From Mycobacterium sp. AT1 (lineage in GTDB: Bacteria > Actinomycetota > Actinomycetes > Mycobacteriales > Mycobacteriaceae), in assembly GCF_002043095.1 (NCBI RefSeq), contig NZ_MVOC01000059.1, positions 48,606-112,605 on the forward strand: a DNA stretch of 64,000 bases, read 5' to 3'. Shown piece after piece: positions 33,840 to 42,610 of the stretch. Under the pieces are notes generated by a model. That model searched no databases and was not told the origin of the DNA. It saw nothing but the letters and a program-made list of their open reading frames with translations. Numbering within the stretch: the first letter of the stretch is position 1; the number at the start of each line of letters is the position of its first letter. The position numbers were made by a program, and so were the translations under genes.

Positions 33840-34673
33840 GTGACCAGTACTTCTCACGATCCGCGCGCGTGGCAGAGACCTGAAGACTCCGCCGCGCGTC
33901 CTGCGTCGGCGCGCCTGGTCGACCCGGAGGACGACCTCCCCTCATCGACCTATGCGGGCGACTTCGAGACCACCGCGATCCCGCGGTACGACTCGAACAC
34001 GCCCAACCCGGAGCACTCCGGCTACGGACTGCTCAACGAGCCCGAGCCGCTGCCCTACGTCCAACCCGCGAACAGGCAGCCGGCGCAGTCGGTCGAGCCG
34101 ACCGAGATCGAACCCGACACGGGCTTCGGCACGTCCGACCAGGCGGGCCGCAGGGGTACCCAGGACCTCGGCTTGATGGTGCTCCGCGTCGGCCTCGGTG
34201 CCCTGCTGATCGCACACGGTCTGCAGAAGGCGTTCGGGCTGTGGGGCGGTCAGGGCCTCAACGGTTTTCAGCAGTCACTGGTGGACATGGGCTACCAGCA
34301 CGCCAACATCCTGACCTACGTCGGCGTCGCAGGCCAGATCGGCGCAGGCGTGCTCTTGGTGCTCGGACTGTTCACCCCGGTAGCCGCCGCAGGAGCGGTC
34401 GCCTACCTGATCAACGCCCTGCTGGCGGCCGTCGCGGCGCAGCCGGACCGTGGCTACTTCGCGTTCTTCCTGCCCGACGGGCACGAGTACCTCGTCATGC
34501 TTCTGGTCCTCGCCGCCGCCCTGGTGCTGACGGGCCCGGGCAAGTACGGCTTCGACGCGGGTCGTGGCTGGTCCCGTCGCCCGTTCGTGGGATCGGGCGT
34601 GGCGCTGGTGCTCGGCATCGGCGTGGGAATCGGCGTGTGGGTGCTGCTCAACGGCGCCAACCCGCTCGCCTGA
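33840..34673 (+). CDS. DoxX-family membrane protein (Rv3005c homologue)
   Basis: The 277-residue protein has a disordered acidic/Pro-rich cytoplasmic N-terminus (~1-100) and a DoxX domain. The domain starts LGLMVLRVGLGALLIAHGLQKAFGLWGG, with four membrane helices, and a fifth hydrophobic helix lies at the C-terminus (GSGVALVLGIGVGIGVWVLL). In M. tuberculosis the homologue DoxX forms a membrane oxidoreductase complex with superoxide dismutase SodA and sulfurtransferase SseA that limits oxidative and thiol stress. The same role is inferred here. It ends 3 bp from the convergent cfp6 gene. Confidence 0.9.
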   Translation: MTSTSHDPRAWQRPEDSAARPASARLVDPEDDLPSSTYAGDFETTAIPRYDSNTPNPEHSGYGLLNEPEPLPYVQPANRQPAQSVEPTEIEPDTGFGTSDQAGRRGTQDLGLMVLRVGLGALLIAHGLQKAFGLWGGQGLNGFQQSLVDMGYQHANILTYVGVAGQIGAGVLLVLGLFTPVAAAGAVAYLINALLAAVAAQPDRGYFAFFLPDGHEYLVMLLVLAAALVLTGPGKYGFDAGRGWSRRPFVGSGVALVLGIGVGIGVWVLLNGANPLA

Positions 34674-34676
34674 GAC

Positions 34677-35075
34677 CTACTCGTACGGGTTGGGCACGCG
34701 GCCGTCGGTGGCGGCCGTCAACTGCGGCAGCGTCGCGAACGTCACCGCGGGCAGCCGGACGTCGGAGCCGTCCTTGAGATGCGCCGACGCCCATGCGCTG
34801 CGGTCGAAGCGCAATCCGTCGACGTCCTCCCACTGAACCGTCCGGCTGCTGACCAATGAGCGTGCCGTGACGGTGTCGCGGTCCGCGGTGGTGCGGTAGC
34901 GCGCGACCGCGAACGACGCCACGATCGGAAGAACCAACAGCACGGCAAACCACGTGGGATTGGCGAGCACCAGGGCCAGGACTCCCAGCAGCAGGAAGCC
35001 GACCGCGAAGTGGGCCATCGGCGAAATCCTGATGACGACCGGGGCCGGGGACGCGGAAGCGGGGGAAGGACTCAC
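34677..35075 (-). CDS. cfp6: Low-molecular-weight antigen Cfp6 homologue (PH-domain membrane protein)
   Basis: The 132-residue protein has two membrane segments (AHFAVGFLLLGVLALVLA and TWFAVLLVLPIVASFAVA) forming a hairpin. A bacterial PH-like domain follows with TVTARSLVSSRTVQWEDVDGL and a C-terminal strand. It is convergent with the DoxX gene and divergent from the ilvB leader, as in M. tuberculosis, where Cfp6 was found in culture filtrate although the sequence looks membrane-bound. Function unknown. Confidence 0.85.
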   Translation of the reverse strand: MSPSPASASPAPVVIRISPMAHFAVGFLLLGVLALVLANPTWFAVLLVLPIVASFAVARYRTTADRDTVTARSLVSSRTVQWEDVDGLRFDRSAWASAHLKDGSDVRLPAVTFATLPQLTAATDGRVPNPYE

Positions 35076-35150
35076 GTGGTCATCTTTTCAGTCATCTGCG
35101 AGCCGGTGACCGTCGCCCCGTTGCTCGCCCGCGGGCCGAGGCGACGGAAT

Positions 35151-35180
35151 TTGACCTTTGAGCAGTATGGAGGCTACCGT
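35151..35180 (+). promoter_or_regulatory. Promoter of the ilvB attenuator leader
   Basis: TTGACC at 35151-35156 and TACCGT at 35175-35180 (TAnnnT) are spaced 18 bp apart. The expected transcript start, 7 nt downstream, coincides with the ATG of the leader peptide. Confidence 0.6.
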
Positions 35181-35187
35181 CGCGGGT

Positions 35188-35238
35188 ATGAAGACCGTCT
35201 CGATTCTCGTAGTACTTGGTTCGCGCGTTGGAGCGTAA
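35188..35238 (+). CDS. Leader peptide of the ilvBNC attenuator
   Basis: The 16-codon frame reads MKTVSILVVLGSRVGA and stops at TAA. Seven of 16 residues are Ile, Leu or Val, including the run ILVVL, which is what is expected of a ribosome-stalling sensor for branched-chain aminoacyl-tRNAs. The predicted transcript start at the ATG makes it leaderless; an in-frame ATG at 35167 could add seven residues if transcription starts earlier. An intrinsic terminator follows 40 nt after the stop. C. glutamicum ilvBNC is known to be controlled by such an attenuator. Confidence 0.8.
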   Translation: MKTVSILVVLGSRVGA

Positions 35239-35278
35239 CCCGACTGAGTAACCAGTCAGAGCCTACGAGCCGACGCGC

Positions 35279-35313
35279 AACCCTCGTGCAGCATCCGCTG
35301 ACGGGGGTTTTTT
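35279..35313 (+). terminator. Attenuator terminator of ilvBNC
   Basis: The main stem pairs 35279-35287 with 35301-35309 (9 bp, one U-G) and is extended by CAGC/GCTG across a 4-nt loop, with one bulge. A run of six T residues follows (35308-35313). The left arm also fits segment 35218-35230 inside the leader-peptide codons (GGTT, bulge, GCGCG), a possible competing antiterminator pairing with 35270-35283. Confidence 0.82.
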
Positions 35314-35382
35314 GTTGCCCGAGAACATGATTAGAACCGCACCCCAGACCCGCACCACCCCAATGAGGACGTAGAGGACATC

Positions 35383-37242
35383 GTGAGCGCACCGACCACG
35401 CGACCACCGGAGCCGGGCACCCGAGCCAACGGCACGCCGGCAGTTGCAAACCCGCCCGCACCGCAGCCGAGAAAGGTTGCCCCGCAACAGATGACGGGTG
35501 CCCAGGCCGTCATCCGCTCGCTCGAAGAACTCGACGTCGACGTCATCTTCGGCATCCCAGGTGGCGCCGTGCTGCCGGTCTACGACCCGCTGTTCGACTC
35601 GATCAAGCTCCGGCACGTGCTGGTGCGTCACGAGCAGGGCGCCGGACACGCCGCCAGCGGATACGCCCACGCCACCGGCAAGGTCGGCGTGATGATGGCC
35701 ACCTCCGGTCCCGGCGCCACCAACCTGGTGACCCCGCTGGCCGACGCGCAGATGGACTCGATCCCGGTCGTCGCGATCACCGGCCAGGTCGGCCGCGCGC
35801 TCATCGGCACCGACGCCTTCCAGGAAGCCGACATCTCGGGCATCACGATGCCGATCACCAAGCACAACTTCCTGGTTCGCAACGGCGACGAGATCGCCCA
35901 GCAGATCGCCGAGGCGTTCCACATCGCGCGAAGTGGACGTCCCGGGGCCGTTCTCGTCGACATCCCCAAGGACGTGCTGCAAGCGCAGTGCACGTTCAGT
36001 TGGCCGCCGAAGATCGACCTGCCCGGCTACAAGCCGAACACCCGCCCACACAGCAGGCAGGTGCGCGAGGCCGCCAAGCTGATCGCGGCGGCCAGCAAGC
36101 CGGTGCTGTACGTCGGCGGCGGCGTGATCCGCGGGGAGGCCTCTGACGAACTGCTGGAGCTCGCCAACCTGACCGGCATCCCGGTGGTCACCACGCTGAT
36201 GGCGCGCGGCGCGTTCCCCGACAGCCATCCGCTGAACCTCGGCATGCCGGGCATGCACGGCACCGTCGCGGCCGTCGGCGCCCTTCAGAAGAGCGACTTG
36301 CTGATCGCGCTTGGCACCCGGTTCGACGACCGCGTGACCGGCAAGCTGGACTCGTTTGCCCCCGACGCGAAGGTGATCCACGCCGACATCGACCCGGCGG
36401 AGATCGGCAAGAACCGTAATGCCGACGTGCCGATCGTGGGTGACGTGAAGAACGTGATCGCCGACCTGCTCGACGCGCTGCGGCGCGACGGCACCGACTC
36501 CACGACGCTCGACCTGGACGAGTGGTGGGGATACCTGCACAACGTCCAGGAGACGTTCCCGTTGAGCTACGGACCGCAGAGCGACGGCAGCATGAGCCCC
36601 GAGTTCGTCATCGAATCCCTGGGCCGCATCGCCGGTCCGGATGCGGTGTACGTGGCGGGCGTTGGGCAGCACCAGATGTGGGCCGCGCAGTTCATCAAGT
36701 ACGAGAACCCCAAGACGTGGCTCAACTCCGGTGGTCTCGGCACGATGGGCTACGCCGTGCCCGCCGCCATGGGTGCGAAGTTCGCCCGTCCGGAGGCCGA
36801 GGTCTGGGCCATCGACGGTGACGGGTGCTTCCAGATGACCAATCAGGAGCTGGCGACCTGTGCCGTCGAGGGCGCACCGATCAAGGTGGCGCTGATCAAC
36901 AACGGCAACCTGGGCATGGTGCGGCAATGGCAGACGCTGTTCTACGAGGAGCGCTACAGCCAGACCAACCTGTCCACGCACAGCCACCGCATCCCGGACT
37001 TCGTCAAGCTGGCCGAGGCGCTGGGCTGCGTCGGATTGCGTTGTGAGCGTGCCGAAGACGTCGAGGACGTCATCAACCAGGCGCGAGCCATCAACGACCG
37101 TCCGGTGGTGATCGACTTCATCGTCGGCGCCGACGCCCAGGTGTGGCCGATGGTCGCCGCGGGCATGAGCAACGACCAGATCGAAGCGGCCAGGGGAATT
37201 CGGCCCCTGTTCGACGATCAGGGCAACGAGGGACACGCCTGA
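35383..37242 (+). CDS. ilvB: Acetolactate synthase large subunit
   Basis: The 619-residue ThDP enzyme catalyses the first common step to Val, Ile and Leu. A Pro-rich N-terminus (~35 residues) precedes the catalytic domain. The catalytic Glu is in VRHEQGAGHAASGYA, the FAD-binding-like middle domain includes ALGTRFDDRVTGKLD, and the ThDP/Mg motif GDGCFQMTNQELATC is near 480. The GTG start lies ~70 bp after the attenuator terminator. It forms an operon with ilvN (31 bp later) and ilvC. Feedback by valine is expected through IlvN. Confidence 0.97.
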   Translation: MSAPTTRPPEPGTRANGTPAVANPPAPQPRKVAPQQMTGAQAVIRSLEELDVDVIFGIPGGAVLPVYDPLFDSIKLRHVLVRHEQGAGHAASGYAHATGKVGVMMATSGPGATNLVTPLADAQMDSIPVVAITGQVGRALIGTDAFQEADISGITMPITKHNFLVRNGDEIAQQIAEAFHIARSGRPGAVLVDIPKDVLQAQCTFSWPPKIDLPGYKPNTRPHSRQVREAAKLIAAASKPVLYVGGGVIRGEASDELLELANLTGIPVVTTLMARGAFPDSHPLNLGMPGMHGTVAAVGALQKSDLLIALGTRFDDRVTGKLDSFAPDAKVIHADIDPAEIGKNRNADVPIVGDVKNVIADLLDALRRDGTDSTTLDLDEWWGYLHNVQETFPLSYGPQSDGSMSPEFVIESLGRIAGPDAVYVAGVGQHQMWAAQFIKYENPKTWLNSGGLGTMGYAVPAAMGAKFARPEAEVWAIDGDGCFQMTNQELATCAVEGAPIKVALINNGNLGMVRQWQTLFYEERYSQTNLSTHSHRIPDFVKLAEALGCVGLRCERAEDVEDVINQARAINDRPVVIDFIVGADAQVWPMVAAGMSNDQIEAARGIRPLFDDQGNEGHA

Positions 37243-37273
37243 TGAGCGATTGCGCGAAGAAGAGAGCAGCCTA

Positions 37274-37780
37274 ATGGCCGTCAAGACCCATACCCTGTCG
37301 GTGCTCGTCGAGGACAAGCCGGGCGTGCTCGCACGCGTGGCGTCGTTGTTCTCGCGGCGCGGCTTCAACATTCAGTCGCTGGCCGTCGGTGCCACCGAAC
37401 AGAAGAACCTGTCCCGGATGACGATCGTCGTCTCGGTGGAGGACTTCCCGCTCGAGCAGATCACCAAGCAGCTCAACAAGCTGATCAACGTGATCAAGAT
37501 CGTCGAGCAGGACGAGGACAATTCGGTCTCTCGGGAACTGGCGCTGATCAAGGTCCGCGCCGACGCGGCCACCCGCGGGCAGATCATCGAAGCGGTGAAC
37601 CTGTTCCGGGCCAAGGTCGTCGACGTGTCTGCCGAGTCGCTGGTGGTCGAGGCCACCGGGACGCCTGGCAAGCTGGAGGCGCTGTTGGCGCTTCTCGAGC
37701 CCTACGGCATACGAGAGATCGCACAGTCCGGCATGGTGACGCTCGCCCGCGGACCGCGCGGCATCTCAGGCGTCAAGTAG
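37274..37780 (+). CDS. ilvN: Acetolactate synthase small (regulatory) subunit
   Basis: The 168-residue protein has an N-terminal ACT domain (TLSVLVEDKPGVLARVASLFSRRGFN, residues ~5-80) that binds valine. The C-terminal domain is of the ALS small-subunit type, with IMEAVN-like GQIIEAVNLFRAKVVDVS. ATG at 37274 gives MAVKTHT; a TTG eight codons upstream is a less likely start. The purine-rich GAAGAAGAGAG acts as the ribosome site. Confidence 0.96.
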   Translation: MAVKTHTLSVLVEDKPGVLARVASLFSRRGFNIQSLAVGATEQKNLSRMTIVVSVEDFPLEQITKQLNKLINVIKIVEQDEDNSVSRELALIKVRADAATRGQIIEAVNLFRAKVVDVSAESLVVEATGTPGKLEALLALLEPYGIREIAQSGMVTLARGPRGISGVK

Positions 37781-37832
37781 TCAACCGTTCGCAACGAAGT
37801 AGAGACCAGGAAGAGCAAGGTGGCATTACACA

Positions 37833-38846
37833 ATGGCAGTTGAGATGTTCTACGACGACGACGCAGACCTGTCGATCATCCAGGGACGCAAGGTCGCCGT
37901 CATCGGCTACGGCAGCCAGGGGCATGCGCATTCGCTGTCGCTGCGTGACTCCGGCGTCGAGGTGAAGGTTGGCCTCAAGGAGGGCTCCAAGTCCCGCGAC
38001 AAGGTGACCGAGCAGGGCCTCGAGGTCGACACGCCCGCCGAGGTCGCCAAGTGGGCCGACGTCATCATGTTGCTGGCACCCGACACCGCGCAGGCAGAGA
38101 TCTTCAAGAACGACATCGAGCCGAATCTGGTGGCTGGCAACGCCCTGTTCTTCGGGCACGGCCTGAACATCCACTTCGACCTGATCGAACCGGCCGACGA
38201 CATCACCGTCGGCATGGTCGCCCCGAAGGGACCGGGCCACCTGGTCCGCCGTCAGTTCGTCGACGGCAAGGGCGTGCCCTGTCTGATCGCCGTCGACCAG
38301 GACCCCACCGGCGAGGGCCAGGCGCTCGCGCTGTCCTACGCCGCTGCCATCGGCGGCGCCCGCGCCGGCGTCATCAAGACGACGTTCAAGGAAGAGACCG
38401 AGACCGACCTCTTCGGTGAGCAGGCCGTGTTGTGCGGCGGCACCGAGGAATTGGTGAAGGTCGGCTTCGAGGTCATGGTCGAGGCGGGCTACGCCCCCGA
38501 GATGGCCTACTTCGAGGTGCTGCACGAGCTCAAGCTGATCGTCGACCTGATGTACGAGGGCGGCATCGCCCGGATGAACTACTCGGTGTCCGACACCGCG
38601 GAGTTCGGCGGCTATGTCTCCGGTCCCCGTGTCATCGACGCCGACACCAAGGAGCGGATGCGCGGCATCCTCAAGGACATTCAGGACGGCACGTTCGTCA
38701 AGGCGCTCGTCGCCAACGTCGAAGGCGGCAACAAGCGGCTCGAGAAGCTCCGCGCGGAGAACGCCGAGCACCCGATCGAGGTGACCGGCAAGAAGCTGCG
38801 CGACCTGATGAGCTGGGTCGACCGCCCCATCACCGAAACCGCTTAG
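37833..38846 (+). CDS. ilvC: Ketol-acid reductoisomerase
   Basis: The 337-residue class I enzyme performs the second step of Val/Ile synthesis. The NADPH site is VAVIGYGSQGHAHSLSLRDS near 21-40, with LKEGSKSRDK as the phosphate-binding loop. The catalytic region has FFGHGLNIHF, APKGPGHLVRR, the Mg ligands in KEETETDLFGEQAVLCGG, and the C-terminal knotted domain with MNYSVSDTAEFG. It is the last gene of the ilvBNC operon, followed by a strong hairpin. Confidence 0.97.
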   Translation: MAVEMFYDDDADLSIIQGRKVAVIGYGSQGHAHSLSLRDSGVEVKVGLKEGSKSRDKVTEQGLEVDTPAEVAKWADVIMLLAPDTAQAEIFKNDIEPNLVAGNALFFGHGLNIHFDLIEPADDITVGMVAPKGPGHLVRRQFVDGKGVPCLIAVDQDPTGEGQALALSYAAAIGGARAGVIKTTFKEETETDLFGEQAVLCGGTEELVKVGFEVMVEAGYAPEMAYFEVLHELKLIVDLMYEGGIARMNYSVSDTAEFGGYVSGPRVIDADTKERMRGILKDIQDGTFVKALVANVEGGNKRLEKLRAENAEHPIEVTGKKLRDLMSWVDRPITETA

Positions 38847-38858
38847 CGGGTCAGATCT

Positions 38859-38897
38859 CGGCGCGTAAACGCTCGCTCAGCGATCGTTTACGCGCCG
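38859..38897. terminator. Bidirectional hairpin after ilvC
   Basis: Perfect 13-bp arms CGGCGCGTAAACG (38859-38871) and CGTTTACGCGCCG (38885-38897), with a loop that can pair further, lie between the convergent ilvC and hydrolase genes. Confidence 0.78.
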
Positions 38898-38900
38898 AAG

Positions 38901-39566
38901 TCATGTCTGGGCCAGGAGGCGGTCGGTCAATTCGACCGGATGCGACAGCATCGCCATGTGCCCGCCGGGGGTGCGCTCGGGTACGACGCCCAGCCGGTCG
39001 GCGACGACGCCGCGCATGAAGTCCTCCGGAAAGAACCTGTCGTCGGCGAACAGCACGAACCGTGTCGCGATCCGGGGAAGCTCCGAGGCCGGCCACAATG
39101 CGACCGTCGGCGTATCCGACTGGCCGCGTGGCACTTCCTCGGCGACGACCGCGGGGTCGACGCCGTTGTAGTACAGCTCGTTCTCGTCGTCCGGGTCGTA
39201 CCCGCCTGCCAGGGCAGCCGCGCGTTGGGCGGCACTGCAATTGGTGGCGTCCCACCAGTCGGCCGGCCGTTCGCCCGGCCGGGGGATCATGGCCGAGACG
39301 TAGACCAACGCCGACGCCCCCACTCGGGAGCAGGCGAGCGCCCCGGTGAAGCCACCGAAGGAATGGGCGACGACGACCGGCGGCTCGCCGTCGTCACGAT
39401 GCTGCGCCACCACGGCGTCGGCGTACGCGTGGAGGTCGGCCGAATCTTCCTCGCACGGCAGTTCGACGGCGATCCCGCGGTGCCCGCGACGGTCCAGCTC
39501 GTCGACCACGAAGCGCCAGCACGACGGATCGCATGCGGCACCGGGCACCAGAAGGAAGATCGTCAC
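38901..39566 (-). CDS. Alpha/beta-fold hydrolase
   Basis: The 221-residue protein has an oxyanion strand (FLLVPGAACDPSCW), the nucleophile elbow VVAHSFGGF with Ser near residue 70, an acid in LFADDRFFP and the catalytic His in TPGGHMAML near 207. The fold resembles salicylate-esterase/MenH-like small hydrolases. The GTG start overlaps the stop of the upstream FAD oxidoreductase gene (GTGA), so both proteins likely serve one pathway. The substrate is unknown. Confidence 0.85.
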   Translation of the reverse strand: MTIFLLVPGAACDPSCWRFVVDELDRRGHRGIAVELPCEEDSADLHAYADAVVAQHRDDGEPPVVVAHSFGGFTGALACSRVGASALVYVSAMIPRPGERPADWWDATNCSAAQRAAALAGGYDPDDENELYYNGVDPAVVAEEVPRGQSDTPTVALWPASELPRIATRFVLFADDRFFPEDFMRGVVADRLGVVPERTPGGHMAMLSHPVELTDRLLAQT

Positions 39567-40993
39567 GGGGCCAGGCTGGGGAGCGTCGTGAGTCCGAACT
39601 CGCGGCGTAGCACGGTGCGCGCCGCGTAGTAGCCGGCCATGCCGTGCACGCCAGTGCCCGGCGGCGTGGCAGACGAGCAGAGGTACGCCTTCGGGATCGG
39701 CGTGGTCCACGGGTCGAGCCGGAGCGTCGGGCCGATCATGGCGCCGAACAGGGTCGCGCCGCCAACGATGATGTCACCGCCGACGTAATTGGCGTTGTGG
39801 GCCGACATGTGGGCAGCCGGCACACAGCGTGCCGCCACCACCAGGTCCCGGAAGCCGGGCGCGGCCCGCTCGAACATGGCGGTGATCGTCTCGACCAAAT
39901 TGGCCGTCGACCCCGACGGGACGTGGGCGTACGTCCACAGTGGCCGCCGTCTCTGCGCGTCGACGCGGGACGGATCCGACAGGTGCGGAAGGGATGCCAG
40001 CGTCATCGGCCACTCGGCGTGGCGACCCGCGTTGACCTCGCGTTCGGCCAGGGCCATCTGGGCCCGGCTCCCGCCCATGTGCACCGTGGACGCCCGTCCG
40101 ACCCGCTCGTCGAGCCACGGAATCTCGCCGGAGAGGACGAAGTCGACCTTGCACACGCCGGGTCCGAATCGATAGCGGCGCAACGCCTTTGCGTACCGGG
40201 GCGGAACGGCGTCGCCGTAGACGTCCAGCAGCGCCGTCGGCGCGGTGTCGTAGACCACCACACCTGCCGGGGGAGTGGTCACCGGCTCGCCGACCACCAA
40301 CTCCCCGCCGTGGGCGCGCAGGTCCGCGATGAGCGCGTCGGCGATCGTCTGGGTGCCGCCGACCGGCACGGGCCACCCCGCCGTATGTGCCACCGTGCCG
40401 AGCATCAACCCGGCTCCGCTGTTGACCGGGGACGGCATCGTCGAGATGGCATGTGCGCCAACGCCGGTGAACAACGCCCTGGCGTCATCGCCGCGGAGCA
40501 CGCCCCAGGCCGGGCTGCCCTGGGCCAGCACCCTCAGCCCCGTGCGCACCGTCGTCACCAGATCGGGCGGCAGCGAGCGCTTGTCGCCGAGGAAGAAGCC
40601 GAGCACCCCGTCGGCGTGTTCGACCAACGGACCGAACAGCCGCCGCCACGAGCCGCCCTCGTCGAGCTCGGCGCACGTCCGGTCCAACGAGCGGTAGGCC
40701 ACCGCCGCGGGCCTGCCCGGCAGCGGATTGGCGTAGGAGATCTCGGGGGCCGTCAGCTGCACCCCGCGCGCCGCGAGGTCGAACTCGGCGAAGAACGGTG
40801 ACGCCACCCCAAGCGGGTGCACGGCCGAGCAGACGTCGTGACTGACGCCGGGATATTCGGGATCGGGCATCGTCCGCGCCCCGCCGCCAGCGGTGGACTG
40901 CGCCTCCACCACGCGTACGCGGAGCCCTGCCCTGGCGCAGATGACCGCCGCGCTCAGCCCGTTGGGTCCACTACCGACGACCGTGACGTCCAT
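39563..40993 (-). CDS. FAD-dependent oxidoreductase, phytoene desaturase-like (Rv2997 homologue)
   Basis: The 476-residue protein begins with the FAD-binding TVVGSGPNGLSAAVICARAGLRV and an acidic ribose ligand (VVEAQ). It continues with the second signature GGGARTMPDPEYPG and ends with the C-terminal GTGVHGMAGYYAARTVLR segment typical of CrtI/NAD(P)-binding Rossmann amine-oxidase-like enzymes. It is divergent from serA, 30 bp apart, and heads a two-gene operon with the alpha/beta hydrolase. There is no carotenoid gene nearby, so an isoprenoid or lipid substrate is only a guess. Confidence 0.88.
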   Translation of the reverse strand: MDVTVVGSGPNGLSAAVICARAGLRVRVVEAQSTAGGGARTMPDPEYPGVSHDVCSAVHPLGVASPFFAEFDLAARGVQLTAPEISYANPLPGRPAAVAYRSLDRTCAELDEGGSWRRLFGPLVEHADGVLGFFLGDKRSLPPDLVTTVRTGLRVLAQGSPAWGVLRGDDARALFTGVGAHAISTMPSPVNSGAGLMLGTVAHTAGWPVPVGGTQTIADALIADLRAHGGELVVGEPVTTPPAGVVVYDTAPTALLDVYGDAVPPRYAKALRRYRFGPGVCKVDFVLSGEIPWLDERVGRASTVHMGGSRAQMALAEREVNAGRHAEWPMTLASLPHLSDPSRVDAQRRRPLWTYAHVPSGSTANLVETITAMFERAAPGFRDLVVAARCVPAAHMSAHNANYVGGDIIVGGATLFGAMIGPTLRLDPWTTPIPKAYLCSSATPPGTGVHGMAGYYAARTVLRREFGLTTLPSLAP

Positions 40994-41011
40994 CTAGTTA
41001 TTACAGCCCAC

Positions 41012-41017
41012 TACTCT
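41012..41017 (+). promoter_or_regulatory. -10 element of leaderless serA
   Basis: TACTCT ends 6 nt before the GTG of serA. There is no room for a ribosome site, and the whole divergent spacer is only 30 bp. Confidence 0.6.
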
Positions 41018-41023
41018 GTTCGC

Positions 41024-42610
41024 GTGAGCCTGCCCGTTGTCTTGATCGCCGACAAACTTGCCGAATCGACAGTTGCCGCCCTGGGAGACCAGGTCGAGGT
41101 GCGCTGGGTCGACGGCCCCGACCGCGAAAAGCTGCTTGCCGCGGTCCCGGAAGCCGACGCCCTGCTGGTGCGCTCGGCGACGACGGTGGACGCCGAGGTC
41201 ATCGCCGCGGCCCCCAAGTTGAAGATCGTCGCCCGCGCCGGCGTCGGTCTCGACAACGTCGACGTCGACGCCGCCACCGCACGCGGGGTGCTGGTCGTCA
41301 ACGCGCCGACGTCGAACATCCACAGCGCCGCCGAGCACGCGATTGCCCTGATGCTGGCCGCGGCGCGGCAGATTCCGGCCGCCGACGCGACACTGCGCGA
41401 GCACACCTGGAAGCGGTCCAAGTTCTCCGGTGTGGAGATCTTCGGCAAGACGGTCGGCGTGGTCGGGCTCGGCCGCATCGGACAGCTCGTCGCTCAGCGG
41501 CTGGCGGCGTTCGGCGCCCACATCACCGCGTATGACCCCTATGTCTCGCAGGCTCGCGCCGCGCAGCTCGGCATCGAACTGCTGACCCTCGACGAGCTCC
41601 TCGGACGCGCCGACTTCATTTCGGTGCACCTGCCCAAGACCAAGGAGACCGCCGGCCTGATCGGCACCGACGCGCTCGCCAAGACCAAGCCCGGCGTCAT
41701 CATCGTCAACGCCGCCCGCGGCGGACTGATCGACGAGCATGCCCTTGCCGACGCGATCAAGAGCGGCCACGTCCGCGGCGCCGGACTCGACGTCTTCTCC
41801 ACCGAACCGTGCACCGACAGCCCGCTGTTCGAGCTGCCCGAGGTCGTCGTCACCCCGCACCTCGGGGCGTCGACCGCCGAAGCGCAGGACCGCGCGGGCA
41901 CCGACGTGGCGGCCAGTGTGCGGCTCGCGCTGGCTGGCGAGTTCGTTCCCGACGCCGTCAACGTCGGTGGCGGCGTCGTCGGCGAGGAAGTCGCCCCGTG
42001 GCTGGACCTGGTGCGCAAGCTTGGGCTGCTGGTGGGTGCGCTGTCCGCCGAGCTGCCGACCAACCTGTCCGTTCAAGTCCGCGGGGAGCTGGCGTCCGAA
42101 GAGGTCGAGGTCCTGAAGCTCTCGGCGCTGCGCGGGCTGTTCTCCGCCGTCATCGAAGATCAGGTGACGTTCGTGAACGCGCCGTCGCTGGCCGCGGAGC
42201 GCGGTGTCGAGGCCGCCATCACAACCGCCCCGGAAAGTCCCAACCACCGCAGCGTCGTCGACGTGCGTGCGGTGGCCGCCGACGGGTCGACGGTCAACGT
42301 GGCGGGCACCCTCTCGGGACCACAGCAGGTGGAGAAGATCGTCCAGATCAACGAGCGCAACCTCGACCTGCGCGCCGAGGGCGTGAACCTCATCGTCAAC
42401 TACAGCGACGTGCCAGGGGCGCTCGGCACCATCGGTACCAGGTTGGGCGGTGCCGGGGTCAACATCCTTGCCGCGCAACTCAGTCAGGACGCCGACGGTG
42501 ACGGCGCGACGATCATGCTGCGATTGGACCGCCAGGTGCCCGGTGACGTGCTCGCCGCGCTGGGGGCCGACGTCAGCGCCACGACACTGGAATTGGTGGA
42601 CCTGTCATGA
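41024..42610 (+). CDS. serA: D-3-phosphoglycerate dehydrogenase
   Basis: The 528-residue type-1 enzyme has the length and N-terminus (SLPVVLIADKLA) of the M. tuberculosis protein. A substrate/NAD-binding core shows VARAGVGLDNVDVDAA, GKTVGVVGLGRIGQLVAQR near 150 and the catalytic His in VVVTPHLGAST. The intervening ASB domain and a C-terminal ACT domain (NYSDVPGALGTIGTRLG) bind serine, so serine feedback is expected. It overlaps leuB by ATGA, an unexpected coupling of serine and leucine synthesis that is also seen in M. tuberculosis order. Confidence 0.96.
   Translation: MSLPVVLIADKLAESTVAALGDQVEVRWVDGPDREKLLAAVPEADALLVRSATTVDAEVIAAAPKLKIVARAGVGLDNVDVDAATARGVLVVNAPTSNIHSAAEHAIALMLAAARQIPAADATLREHTWKRSKFSGVEIFGKTVGVVGLGRIGQLVAQRLAAFGAHITAYDPYVSQARAAQLGIELLTLDELLGRADFISVHLPKTKETAGLIGTDALAKTKPGVIIVNAARGGLIDEHALADAIKSGHVRGAGLDVFSTEPCTDSPLFELPEVVVTPHLGASTAEAQDRAGTDVAASVRLALAGEFVPDAVNVGGGVVGEEVAPWLDLVRKLGLLVGALSAELPTNLSVQVRGELASEEVEVLKLSALRGLFSAVIEDQVTFVNAPSLAAERGVEAAITTAPESPNHRSVVDVRAVAADGSTVNVAGTLSGPQQVEKIVQINERNLDLRAEGVNLIVNYSDVPGALGTIGTRLGGAGVNILAAQLSQDADGDGATIMLRLDRQVPGDVLAALGADVSATTLELVDLS

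Noticed and set aside
35263..37371. 702-codon minus-strand open frame opposite ilvB
   Set aside because: It mirrors the ilvB codon pattern in a high-GC genome, has Arg/His/Val/Gly-rich composition without domains, and crosses the attenuator terminator and the ilvN start.
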